7,307 nt of DNA from DATNIC01 sp035604635 (GCA_035604635.1 DATNIC010000013.1:1-7307), one strand, 5' to 3'. Positions 1-6,537 are shown, counted from the stretch's first letter. Notes: generated from the sequence alone by a model not told the origin. Numbers and translations: made by a program.

Positions 1-550
1 CCCCGTAGCTGCCGATCCGGCGGCCGTCAATCGAAGAACCGAATGCGTGCGTGGAGTCTTCGATGACGCGCAGACCGTACTTGCGCGCGAGCGCGTAAAC
101 GCCGTCCTGATCGCAGGGAATCCCCGCAAAGTGCAGCGGCATGATGGCCTTGGTTCGCTCGCCGATCAGCCGCTCGGCTTTTTCGCAGTCGATCCCCAGA
201 TTGTCGTCCCGGATGTCGCACATCACGACCGACGCGCCGGCCATGTTGATCGCTTGATGGTCGGCGACGTAGTTGAATGATGGCGTGATGACTTCATCGC
301 CGGGGCCGATGCCTGCCGCCATAACGGCGATATGCAGGGCACTCGTCCCGGTATTCGTCGCGACGACGTAGCGCTGCGTACCGAGAAAGCCCCCGATGCG
401 CTCTTCGAACTCTTTCGTCGTTGCGCCCATCCCCAGCCAACCGACGTCGAGGGCGTCGGTCAGATGCTTTAGCGTGTCGACGCCGATGTAGGGCACGAAG
501 ACCGGGATCTTCTCAACCGGAGGCGCGGCGACCGTAACTTGGGCGCTCAT
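1..550 (-). CDS. DegT/DnrJ/EryC1/StrS-family PLP-dependent sugar aminotransferase, N-terminal part (runs off left edge)
   Basis: The first 183 residues are present and the C-terminal half lies beyond the window. The family converts keto-sugar nucleotides into amino-sugar nucleotides in the cytoplasm, using PLP and an amino donor. Visible family features are the phosphate-binding NTGTSALH at residues 66-73, GPGDEVITPSFNYVA at 82-96 (aromatic that stacks on PLP), PLHFAGIPCD at 138-147, and VIEDSTHAFGSS at 162-173, whose Asp165 should contact the pyridine nitrogen. The catalytic lysine is expected later, outside the window, so activity cannot be confirmed. The start is the ATG at 550-548: going upstream in this frame there is no ATG, GTG or TTG before a TAA stop. 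The ATG has only a weak ribosome binding site of its own and overlaps the stop of a 7-codon minicistron (ATGA). It is the fifth gene of the leftward cluster. Family call is firm; which sugar it acts on is unknown. Confidence 0.93.
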   Translation of the reverse strand, partial: MSAQVTVAAPPVEKIPVFVPYIGVDTLKHLTDALDVGWLGMGATTKEFEERIGGFLGTQRYVVATNTGTSALHIAVMAAGIGPGDEVITPSFNYVADHQAINMAGASVVMCDIRDDNLGIDCEKAERLIGERTKAIMPLHFAGIPCDQDGVYALARKYGLRVIEDSTHAFGSSIDGRRIGSYG

Positions 551-570
551 AAGCTGCGATATCGGATCAT
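547..570 (-). CDS. Possible 7-codon leader minicistron (MIRYRSL) coupled to the aminotransferase
   Basis: Reading leftward, AAAGGGG (585-579) is followed after 8 bases by ATG at 570-568, then MIRYRSL and a TGA at 549-547. That TGA overlaps the aminotransferase ATG (550-548) as ATGA. The Shine-Dalgarno sequence belongs to this tiny frame: it lies about 28 bases upstream of the aminotransferase ATG, too far to serve it directly. The simplest reading is translational coupling, with ribosomes terminating at TGA and reinitiating at the overlapping ATG. The peptide has no recognisable function, and no run of a single amino acid suggests attenuation. It could be chance, so confidence is modest. Confidence 0.35.
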   Translation of the reverse strand: MIRYRSL

Positions 571-611
571 CGTAAGCGCCCCTTTAGGTTCGGCGATCTG
601 CGCGGCCGGCC
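551..611 (-). other. 61-bp intercistronic spacer with minicistron ribosome binding site
   Basis: This is the only sizeable gap inside the leftward cluster. It contains the AAAGGGG Shine-Dalgarno sequence at 585-579 and most of the minicistron. A perfect 8-bp palindrome, GGCCGGCC, sits at 604-611 directly after the stop of the upstream gene; it is too short and lacks a T-run, so it is not a convincing terminator. No promoter stands out, so transcription probably reads through. Confidence 0.4.
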
Positions 612-1175
612 TCATCCACGCGTGTAGGGAAGCGGACTCGGCCGGCGCTCCCACGTCGAGCCGGCTCGCTTTCGCGCCGCGAAGAAGAGGCCGACGCCGC
701 CTTCCGGTTGGGGTCGCGTGAAGAGCGTGTTCGCCGTAACCGGGAGCTCGTTCGCCTCGGCGAAGCGCTGCAATGCAGTCGGCGTTATTTGAAAGTACCC
801 TTGGCTCAAGCAATCGTTGGCAGGCTCGACGCAAAGGAGTTGTCCCCCGAAGGCAGTCTGCCTGACGACGCTCGTGAGAGCGCGCAGCACGTCGAACGAC
901 CAGGCCAGCGCCCCCAGCGTGATCGTTGTGCGATAGAGATTCAGCTTCAGCGGATCGACGAGTTGGGTCGTGAGCGTCTCGAAAGAAACCCCCTCGACCG
1001 GTCCGACGCCGGCCTGCATCAGTGCCTGCCCGATCATCGCCACGTCTCCGAAGCCCATCCCATCCGCCCGGCCCACAATCAGAACCGGCGGCGCCAGCGG
1101 CACCTTCCCGTGATGCGCCAGCACGAGCTCGAGGCAAGAGCCGCGTTCCATCGCGACGGAGTCGGCTTGCTCCAT
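612..1175 (-). CDS. Small methyltransferase-like protein (putative, degenerate class I SAM fold)
   Basis: A 187-residue protein that is not confidently recognised. Its layout resembles a shortened Rossmann-type methyltransferase: a hydrophobic strand and glycine-rich stretch PVLIVGRADGMGFGD at residues 30-44, a second strand GPVEGVSFE at 58-66, FDVLRALTSVVRQ at 94-106, a GG turn and strand AFGGQLLCVEP at 108-118, then GYFQITPTALQRFAEANE at 126-143. The last resembles the 'F-F-SP-x-F-Y-x-F-x-x-NGF' segment of putative methyltransferases in glycan clusters. The usual acidic-G-x-G-x-G SAM loop is not clear, so binding or activity is doubtful. The start is the ATG at 1175-1173, one base after the stop of the sulfotransferase gene (TAGGATG), which favours termination-reinitiation. 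A longer frame upstream to 1349 would run inside the sulfotransferase gene and adds only low-complexity Arg/Thr/Ser-rich sequence. The last 16 residues (Arg/Pro-rich) look unstructured. Confidence 0.7.
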   Translation of the reverse strand: MEQADSVAMERGSCLELVLAHHGKVPLAPPVLIVGRADGMGFGDVAMIGQALMQAGVGPVEGVSFETLTTQLVDPLKLNLYRTTITLGALAWSFDVLRALTSVVRQTAFGGQLLCVEPANDCLSQGYFQITPTALQRFAEANELPVTANTLFTRPQPEGGVGLFFAARKRAGSTWERRPSPLPYTRG

Positions 1176-1176
1176 C

Positions 1177-1860
1177 CTAAAACTCGTATCCGAACATTTC
1201 GATTTCCGTAGCGAAGGAGCGGCGCACGATCTCAATCGTCTCTTCGTCGTAATATTGGCGGTAGTTCTCGTGCTCGGACACGTTGGCGTGCGGTAACGCC
1301 TTGTGCGGAATTCCCAAGCGAGCGCAAAGGAACGCATAGTCGTCGTCAAGACGTTCGTGGCGGCCGATGTAGTCGAGCAGCACCCGGCCGTTGTCGTCGG
1401 TGAGGAAACTCTTGTAGTCGGTCTTGATCTTCGGCCAAGCCTCGGTGAGAAATTCCTTGAAGCTCTTGCCGAGGACGATCTCGTAGACGACGGGATGACT
1501 CTGCTTCACTAGATCGATGATCTGCTGCACGTAGAAATAGGTCGACACCATGAAATCCCACGGATTTCGTACGAAAGAAAACTTGTAGTAGGAATCCCAA
1601 ATCTCCGGCGGGATCAACGGCTTGAGCAGAAATGCCTGCAGATGCTGGATCGGATACTCGGTGCCGTGCAGCGGAAAAAGCTTGCGCCAGCGCCCGAACA
1701 GGTAGTCGCGATCGGGACGATTGGCGATCACGTCCAAGAACGTCGCGCTGCTGATAGGATCGAACGTGACGCCGGCTTCGGCAAACGCCTGCATCATGCT
1801 CGAACCGGCGATCTTGCCGATGTGGATGTAGATGAACTTATGGCTGTGTGATATCGGCAT
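1177..1860 (-). CDS. PAPS-dependent sulfotransferase family protein
   Basis: A 227-residue cytoplasmic protein with no signal peptide or membrane segment. The family moves sulfate from 3'-phosphoadenylyl sulfate to a hydroxyl or amine, usually on a carbohydrate. The 5'-phosphosulfate-binding loop is KFIYIHIGKIAGSSM near residues 8-22 (family form h-I-x-K-T-A-G-T-S); the 3'-phosphate-binding segment is FSFVRNPWDFMVS at 94-106, with Arg98 and Ser106 as expected ligands. Downstream, DYIGRHERLDDDYAFLCARLGI at 163-184 and the closing HANVSEHENYRQYYDEET...FGYEF match the usual C-terminal layout of bacterial members. The loop has Gly-Lys-Ile where the consensus is Pro-Lys-Thr, a mild change that keeps the lysine. 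The chosen start, ATG at 1860-1858, gives the family N-terminus just before the loop and overlaps the upstream methyltransferase gene by 23 bp. No strong Shine-Dalgarno sequence precedes it, so coupling is likely. The acceptor is unknown and no PAPS-synthesis gene is in the window. Confidence 0.9.
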   Translation of the reverse strand: MPISHSHKFIYIHIGKIAGSSMMQAFAEAGVTFDPISSATFLDVIANRPDRDYLFGRWRKLFPLHGTEYPIQHLQAFLLKPLIPPEIWDSYYKFSFVRNPWDFMVSTYFYVQQIIDLVKQSHPVVYEIVLGKSFKEFLTEAWPKIKTDYKSFLTDDNGRVLLDYIGRHERLDDDYAFLCARLGIPHKALPHANVSEHENYRQYYDEETIEIVRRSFATEIEMFGYEF

Positions 1861-3046
1861 ACTTGCAGAATACACCCACGTGGTTCGGCATTCCCCATCC
1901 CGCGATGAAGTCCGCGTCCGATGTCGTATGCGCCTCGAGTGCCGCGATGTCGCCGGCCGCAATGCGGTCGAAGGCCTCCCGTAGACTGCGGATCAGGCCC
2001 ACCGCCGCGGCTTGGCGCTCCCCTCCGTCGGTGAGGACGCGCTCTCCGCCGACCAGATCCTCGACGTAGCGCAGAGTTTCGCGGACGCCGCTCAGCGCCG
2101 CCGCATCCGCCCGCTCGATCAAGACGTCGACGTCCTCGACCAGGCGGTTCACTCGCTCACCGACGGATCGGATCCAGGCAAGGTCGCTGGAATGAAGATA
2201 GGCCTTGTAGCCCGTGAGGAAGCTCAGAGCGCTGCGTCCGACGTGCACTTCGCTGCGAAGCAGCAGGTCCTCGCGCGCAAGCAAACGCTTGTGCCAGTAC
2301 ATGTCGAGCGAATCGTGGTACGACGGCCACGACGAGTAGAGTTGGAAACCGTGTTCCAACGCTTGCCGGCAAAGATCCGAGGCGTCGAGAAAGTATTTCA
2401 GCCGCACAAACGGGTTGTTCAGGACGTCCATGACCCACGACTCGAAGCGCCGCGTGTGCGGGATCGAGTCCCACTTCTTCGCGTACAGGTCGCGCGCGGT
2501 CTGCTCGGCATCGCCCCCGCGAACGCGCCGGGCGCTGTGGTAGATGGCCTTCAGGCAAAGCTCGACGAAGCCGCCTAGCCGGTCGTAGTACGTGATGACG
2601 AACAGCCCGCCCGGGAGCAGCAACCTATTAAAGGAGGCCAGCCAGCGCGCAATCGGCTGCACGGTGTAGATGAAACCTTCCGCATCGATCAGGTCGAACT
2701 GCCGCTCGCTTTGAAATTCCTCGACGTCGCCCGCGATCAGAGCCTCGAGCCGATCCGCAAGGTCGAAGCGCTTGAAGTACTCGCCGATCGGGCCATGCGC
2801 GCGCAGATTCGGCTCGACGAGGGTCAAGCGAGCGCCGTTGCGCGCAAAGACCAGGGCGTCTTCTCCGCTGTCGGGACCGAACTGCAGGATGGAGAGACCA
2901 TCGAAATAACGCCGCGGAATGAAGAGCTTCTCGGTGAACAGCCGGTCGCGAAGCGCGGCATAGCGCGACAAATCCTCGTCGCCCTTGAAATCGGCGAAGG
3001 TCGGCAGAATGGTCTGATGCTGGTAGTAGCTATAGAGAGACTTCAT
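1838..3046 (-). CDS. Class I SAM-dependent methyltransferase with long C-terminal extension
   Basis: A 402-residue soluble protein. The SAM-binding core spans roughly residues 50-155: motif I ILQFGPDSGEDALVFARNG at 53-71, the acidic end of strand 2 in LTLVEPN (Glu78), IAGDVEEF at 104-111, FDLIDAEGFIYTVQP at 117-131, and RLLLPGGLFVITYYD at 141-155. Motif I ends in P-D-S-G rather than the usual C-G-x-G, but the overall pattern fits. The remaining ~245 residues are unusual. Residues about 160-285 probably form a substrate domain. A helical stretch (about 300-385) follows, and DADFIAGWGMPNHVGVFCKY closes the chain. The start ATG at 3046-3044 has AAGG six bases upstream and begins MKSLYSYY, overlapping the glycosyltransferase gene by 17 bp; an earlier ATG at 3091 would lie deeper inside that gene and add a Pro/Arg-rich tail. 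It likely methylates a sugar or lipid intermediate in glycan assembly; this is inferred from neighbours only. Confidence 0.85.
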   Translation of the reverse strand: MKSLYSYYQHQTILPTFADFKGDEDLSRYAALRDRLFTEKLFIPRRYFDGLSILQFGPDSGEDALVFARNGARLTLVEPNLRAHGPIGEYFKRFDLADRLEALIAGDVEEFQSERQFDLIDAEGFIYTVQPIARWLASFNRLLLPGGLFVITYYDRLGGFVELCLKAIYHSARRVRGGDAEQTARDLYAKKWDSIPHTRRFESWVMDVLNNPFVRLKYFLDASDLCRQALEHGFQLYSSWPSYHDSLDMYWHKRLLAREDLLLRSEVHVGRSALSFLTGYKAYLHSSDLAWIRSVGERVNRLVEDVDVLIERADAAALSGVRETLRYVEDLVGGERVLTDGGERQAAAVGLIRSLREAFDRIAAGDIAALEAHTTSDADFIAGWGMPNHVGVFCKYADITQP

Positions 3047-4856
3047 CGGGAGCCTTGCTTGCGCCGGCGGACGCCTGTGCGGGCCCGCCATCCTGAAGGC
3101 GGTACTGCCTTCGGCGCGGCGACGATAACTCCCGATGGGGGCGGACGATCGTCGGATCGCCGGCGGGGGATGCGAAAGCCTGCATGATTCGCTGGCGGCT
3201 TTGTTCGAGATCGATCCGGCCGGGCACCGGATACTTCGCGTAGAGATAGTTGAGGATCGCGACGTTTTCGCTTGCCTTGTAGGCAGAGATGTTGCTCTGG
3301 TCGCGACGGAAATCGACGTTCGCGGTCACCCGCGGAACCATGATGAAGTCGTGCCGCTGCAGGATGCGCAGGTAGAGCTCGAAGTCCGCACCTTGTTTGG
3401 GCGCAAGATCCATGGGACCCAGTTCGTCGAAAATGCGCCGGTGGTAGAGGACCGACGTACCGCCGACGATGTTGTTGGCCATCAGCTCCGTGGGATCGAT
3501 GGCAGCCTGGGCGAGCAGATTATGCCCGATCAGATCGTAATAACCGTCGGGATTCGGATCCAAGTAGGACGAGAACATGAAGGCGTGCCCGACGCTGCCG
3601 CCGCTGCGTTCCAGAGCGCCGACCAGGCGCATCAAGTGATCCGCGTAGATGTAGTCGTCGTCGCCCAAGAAACCGATATACTCGCCCCGCGCTACGGCGA
3701 TGCCGTCGTTGAGCGACGGCGTCACCCCTAGGTTCACCTCGTGATTGACGACGCGGGCATTCGGGAGATACGCGACGAGGTCGTCGACGGGCGGACCGCC
3801 GTCATTGACGACGATGATCTCCACGTTGGGATACGTCTGGTTCGCGACCGATTCGATCGCACGCGGCAAGACGCCGCGGCGATCCTTCGTCGGGATCACG
3901 ATCGAGACGAGCGGCGTTCTCTCCGGTACGAGGGGTCTTGCCGCTTCCATCGCCGGCCCTAGAGATTCCAGTCCGGGGATGCCGGCGCGCAATTTCGGCG
4001 GGTTTGCGCCGAGTCCCATGAGCGTCGCAGCGAGGATGGAGCGGAAATTCCAAGGGTCATAGGTGCAGACGCCGTCGATGTATTCGTTGGCGCCCGAGTA
4101 CGTGCTCGCCACGACGGGAACGCCGCCCTTCGCGAGCTCGATTGCCGCCGCGGGATCACCGATGGACGCGTCGACGATGACGGCTGCGCTCTCGAGATGC
4201 TGCTGGGCCTCAGCCCGGCCGACGAATTTGGCGCGCAACGAGAACAGCGTCGCCCCGGGCGGGGCGTCGCAGACGATGACGACGGGCGCGTGCAGCTCCT
4301 CGTAGGCGAAAGCGAACATTGCGAGCTCAGACGCAGTGCGCTCCGGCCCCCACACGACGATCGTCCTGGAGCCGCTCCGCGATTTGAAGGAAGGGACGGG
4401 GACGAGAGGCGGCACGACCGCCCGAACTGCATGGACTTGCGCGGTTCCCAGATTGGCGCGAAGCCACCGGTCCTCGACCCACGAGCGGACGATGAGGGAA
4501 TCGCACAGCATCGCCAGGCACCGCAACGCGCTCAGGGTATCCGCGTTGATCCCGAATTCGCTCTGATTTCTGCCGTCGATCGTCAGCTGACCGACGGCGA
4601 TCGCATCGCAAAAGGAGCGGCGCTGCGCGAGATCGGGGACGGCTTCGAGGACGCGAGGCGCGAGTCTCTGCGCCACGATCGACCGCGGGTCGACGATGGC
4701 GAGCGCCCCGAAGAACCTCCGCCCCGTCCGCGCGCGGTCGACGCCTTCGGCGAGCGCATCGCCGATCAGCGTCTCGTCGGCGAAAACGATGTCCAGGTCC
4801 GCTGGAAACCGTGCCGCATAGAGTTGTGCCGCGACACCAAAGGCTGCTACCGGCAT
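3030..4856 (-). CDS. Two-domain glycosyltransferase: GT-B-like N-terminal half fused to GT2 (GT-A) domain
   Basis: A 608-residue protein. Residues 316-545 are a clear GT2-type GT-A domain: PLVSIVIPTKDRRGVLPRAIESV at 315-337, the nucleotide-binding VNDGG at 350-354, the metal-binding DDD at 399-401 in GFLGDDDYIYADHL, VGGTSVLYHRRIFDELGPMD at 464-483, and the acceptor-site acidic pair in GADFELYLR at 489-497. Residues 1-300 resemble part of a GT-B (GT4-like) fold: a strand-turn pattern in SRTIVVWGPERTASELAMFA near 163-182 and GGVPVVASTYSGANEYIDG at 244-262, the position where GT4 enzymes carry their donor-binding loop (G-x-P-V-V-A, then a conserved acidic residue). It may be inactive or a second transferase. 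The last 40 residues are Arg/Pro/Ala-rich and look disordered. The ATG at 4856-4854 is the first possible start (in-frame TAG 9 bases upstream); AAAGG lies 12 bases before it, a long spacing. First gene of the leftward cluster. Donor and acceptor are not predictable. Confidence 0.88.
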   Translation of the reverse strand: MPVAAFGVAAQLYAARFPADLDIVFADETLIGDALAEGVDRARTGRRFFGALAIVDPRSIVAQRLAPRVLEAVPDLAQRRSFCDAIAVGQLTIDGRNQSEFGINADTLSALRCLAMLCDSLIVRSWVEDRWLRANLGTAQVHAVRAVVPPLVPVPSFKSRSGSRTIVVWGPERTASELAMFAFAYEELHAPVVIVCDAPPGATLFSLRAKFVGRAEAQQHLESAAVIVDASIGDPAAAIELAKGGVPVVASTYSGANEYIDGVCTYDPWNFRSILAATLMGLGANPPKLRAGIPGLESLGPAMEAARPLVPERTPLVSIVIPTKDRRGVLPRAIESVANQTYPNVEIIVVNDGGPPVDDLVAYLPNARVVNHEVNLGVTPSLNDGIAVARGEYIGFLGDDDYIYADHLMRLVGALERSGGSVGHAFMFSSYLDPNPDGYYDLIGHNLLAQAAIDPTELMANNIVGGTSVLYHRRIFDELGPMDLAPKQGADFELYLRILQRHDFIMVPRVTANVDFRRDQSNISAYKASENVAILNYLYAKYPVPGRIDLEQSRQRIMQAFASPAGDPTIVRPHRELSSPRRRQYRLQDGGPAQASAGASKAPDEVSL

Positions 4857-4950
4857 CGCCCTAGGCTACCTTTGCTCCGGAAACGAATCCTCTCAGCAAG
4901 CAGCCTGCGCAAGGGCTCCTCAACCGCAGCGCATAGAAAGCCGATATTTC

Positions 4951-4959
4951 TGTTGTAAT
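4951..4959 (+). promoter_or_regulatory. Candidate extended -10 element for the TPR-GSCFA gene
   Basis: TGTTGTAAT at 4951-4959 matches the extended -10 form TGn followed by a hexamer close to TATAAT (TGTAAT, 5 of 6). No good -35 hexamer lies 16-18 bases upstream, which is tolerated by extended -10 promoters. The predicted start near 4966 would give a short leader of about 15 bases containing the ribosome binding site. This is motif matching only. Confidence 0.3.
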
Positions 4960-4968
4960 CTGTGCTCC

Positions 4969-4981
4969 GGAGGAGTCCGTA
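4969..4981 (+). promoter_or_regulatory. Strong ribosome binding site of the TPR-GSCFA gene
   Basis: GGAGGAG at 4969-4975, followed by TCCGTA and the ATG at 4982. The segment GGAGTCCGTA (4972-4981) immediately before the start is repeated exactly before the next gene (6538-6547). It confirms the chosen start. Confidence 0.75.
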
Positions 4982-6526
4982 ATGGCCGTAAGTACCGCAG
5001 ATATTGCGGTTCGCATGCTCAACGAAGGGAAAGACGTCGAAGCCGAGGCGTACTGTCAGCAGCAGCTTGCGTCGTCTCCCGACGATGCGATGATGGTCCA
5101 GCTCATGGCTCTCCTTCGGCTGCGTCAAAACCGTCTGAACGAGGCGCTGCCGTATCTCCTGCGCGGTATTACCCTGCTGCCCACATGGTCGGACGGGTAT
5201 TTCGTCGCCGGGAAGCTCCTGCACGAAGTCGTCGGTAACCATGAAGAGGCGGCCAAGCTCCTGCGGCGAGCCATCGAGCTCGCTCCAAACGATGCGGACC
5301 GGTACTTCGCCCTCGCGCAAACGCTGCCGTATTCGGGCCGCATGGACGACGGAGCCGAGTCGCGGGAGCTCTTTGCGAAGGCCGTAGAGCTGCGTCCCGA
5401 CTGGGCGGAAGCGTGGACGCAGCTCGGCAATGCGTGGATCTCGACCGGGCACCCTGCGGACGGAGAAGCGGCGCTTCGGCGTTCTCTTGAGCTGCGTCCC
5501 GGCAACCTTCAAACGCTGGTGATTCTCAGCACGGCGCTGCTCGAACAAGACAAGCCCGCCGAGGCGCTCGGCGTCGCCGAACAGGCCCTTGCGGTTGCGC
5601 CGAACGATCCCGGCCTGTTGGCCGAGCGCAACCGGCTCGCCGACATCGCCCGCTCGCGAGCCAAACCTGAGCGGCTCGCGCGGTACCCACGTGCGGTCAA
5701 GGAATTCGACGACCTGCGCACGTTGATCGACAAGTACATTTTGAGCGATTTCAAGCAGCGCTACCCGATCATCTCTCCGACGACCAAGGTCTTCGCGATG
5801 GGATCGTGCTTCGCGATCAACCTCGCGACGACGTTACAGCGGCGCGGCTTTCCCGCCGAAGCCGTCAACTACCCCGATCAGATCAACAGCACGTTCGAGA
5901 ACAGGTACTTGCTGGAGTGGGTGGTCAACGGGCCCAGCGAGCGGACACGCGGATTTCAGCAAGAGTTCGGCGATGCGTACAGGCAGAAGCTGATCGGTCT
6001 CATTCAAAGCTCGAACGTCGCCATTCTCTCTCTGGGCGTCGGGGCGTGCTTCTTCGACAAGGAAACGGGCGAGTTCGTTTCCACGTTCGGGATGAACTTT
6101 CACACCGCGCTCCTACTCTCGAAGTTCGTGTTCAAGACGACGACGGTCTCGCAGAACGTCGAAAATCTCCGGTTCATCGTCGACGCGCTGCGTCAGATCA
6201 ACCCGAAGATTCACCTCGTGCTCACGGTCTCGCCCGTTCCTCTGAAGGCGACGTTCGAACGCGGCTCCGCGATGATCGCAGACTGCGTCTCCAAGTCGAC
6301 CCTGCGAGTCGTCGCCCACGAGTTCATGCAATTGGAGATTCCGGATACGTACTACTGGCCGTCGTACGAGATGGTCCGCTGGATCGGCGGTCACACGACG
6401 GTCTTCGGCGCCGACGACGGCAGCCCGCTGCACGTCAACCAAGCGATGATCGATCTCATCATCGACAGTTTTATCAGCATCTTCGGCAGCGCCGAGATGC
6501 AGGCCGCGAACGCTCCGGCCGTCTAG
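4982..6526 (+). CDS. TPR-repeat protein fused to GSCFA (SGNH-hydrolase-like) domain
   Basis: A 514-residue protein. Residues about 5-215 are tetratricopeptide-type helix pairs, with recognisable TPR endings A-x-x-x-x-x-x-A-x-E-L-x-P-x-x (for example RRAIELAPNDADRYFALAQ near 95-113, KAVELRPDWAEAWTQLGNAW near 133-152, RSLELRPGNLQTLVILSTAL near 167-186, QALAVAPNDP at 201-210). A linker leads into a GSCFA-family domain: KVFAMGSCFAINLATTLQRRGFPAE at 269-293 holds the motif that names the family; AILSLGVGACFFDKETGEFV follows at 347-366, then HLVLTVSPVPLKATF at 411-425 and a histidine in DDGSPLHVNQ at 478-487. By analogy with SGNH/GDSL enzymes, Ser275 would be the nucleophile and His484 the base, giving an esterase or acyltransferase of glycans; the family's chemistry is poorly known. 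No signal peptide is seen, so it probably acts in the cytoplasm. TPRs suggest a protein partner. It heads the rightward unit and has a strong ribosome binding site. Confidence 0.9.
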   Translation: MAVSTADIAVRMLNEGKDVEAEAYCQQQLASSPDDAMMVQLMALLRLRQNRLNEALPYLLRGITLLPTWSDGYFVAGKLLHEVVGNHEEAAKLLRRAIELAPNDADRYFALAQTLPYSGRMDDGAESRELFAKAVELRPDWAEAWTQLGNAWISTGHPADGEAALRRSLELRPGNLQTLVILSTALLEQDKPAEALGVAEQALAVAPNDPGLLAERNRLADIARSRAKPERLARYPRAVKEFDDLRTLIDKYILSDFKQRYPIISPTTKVFAMGSCFAINLATTLQRRGFPAEAVNYPDQINSTFENRYLLEWVVNGPSERTRGFQQEFGDAYRQKLIGLIQSSNVAILSLGVGACFFDKETGEFVSTFGMNFHTALLLSKFVFKTTTVSQNVENLRFIVDALRQINPKIHLVLTVSPVPLKATFERGSAMIADCVSKSTLRVVAHEFMQLEIPDTYYWPSYEMVRWIGGHTTVFGADDGSPLHVNQAMIDLIIDSFISIFGSAEMQAANAPAV

Positions 6527-6537
6527 AGTTTTCGTAA

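Larger units (their letters stand above)
4857..4981. promoter_or_regulatory. Divergent intergenic region (125 bp) with promoters for both transcription units
   Basis: The two clusters diverge here, so promoters for both directions are expected. The region is less GC-rich than its flanks around 4940-4960. An 9-base direct repeat, TGCTCCGGA, occurs at 4873-4881 and 4963-4971, one copy near each start. The best -10 candidate is on the plus strand (listed separately). No convincing leftward -35/-10 pair was found. No coding frame can be supported in the gap. Confidence 0.5.

Noticed and set aside
604..611. GGCCGGCC palindrome after the 612-1175 gene as a terminator
   Set aside because: Only 8 bp, no loop and no T-run; expected by chance in GC-rich DNA.
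1861..1962. N-terminal extension of the sulfotransferase to an ATG at 1962
   Set aside because: It adds 34 Arg/Ser/Thr-rich residues lying inside the methyltransferase gene; the family N-terminus fits the ATG at 1860.
4197..4958. 253-codon open frame on the plus strand opposite the glycosyltransferase
   Set aside because: Its translation is Arg/Asp-rich without domain pattern, whereas the opposite strand encodes clear glycosyltransferase motifs; it is a GC-rich antisense shadow.
4847..5548. 233-codon minus-strand frame spanning the divergent promoter region
   Set aside because: It would overlap the TPR coding region and the intergenic region; the product has no recognisable motif and no suitable ribosome binding site was noted.
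5806..6537. 243-codon open frame in another plus-strand frame within the TPR-GSCFA gene
   Set aside because: Low-complexity Arg/Ser/Asp-rich translation, and it overlaps the GSCFA domain, which reads correctly in its own frame.
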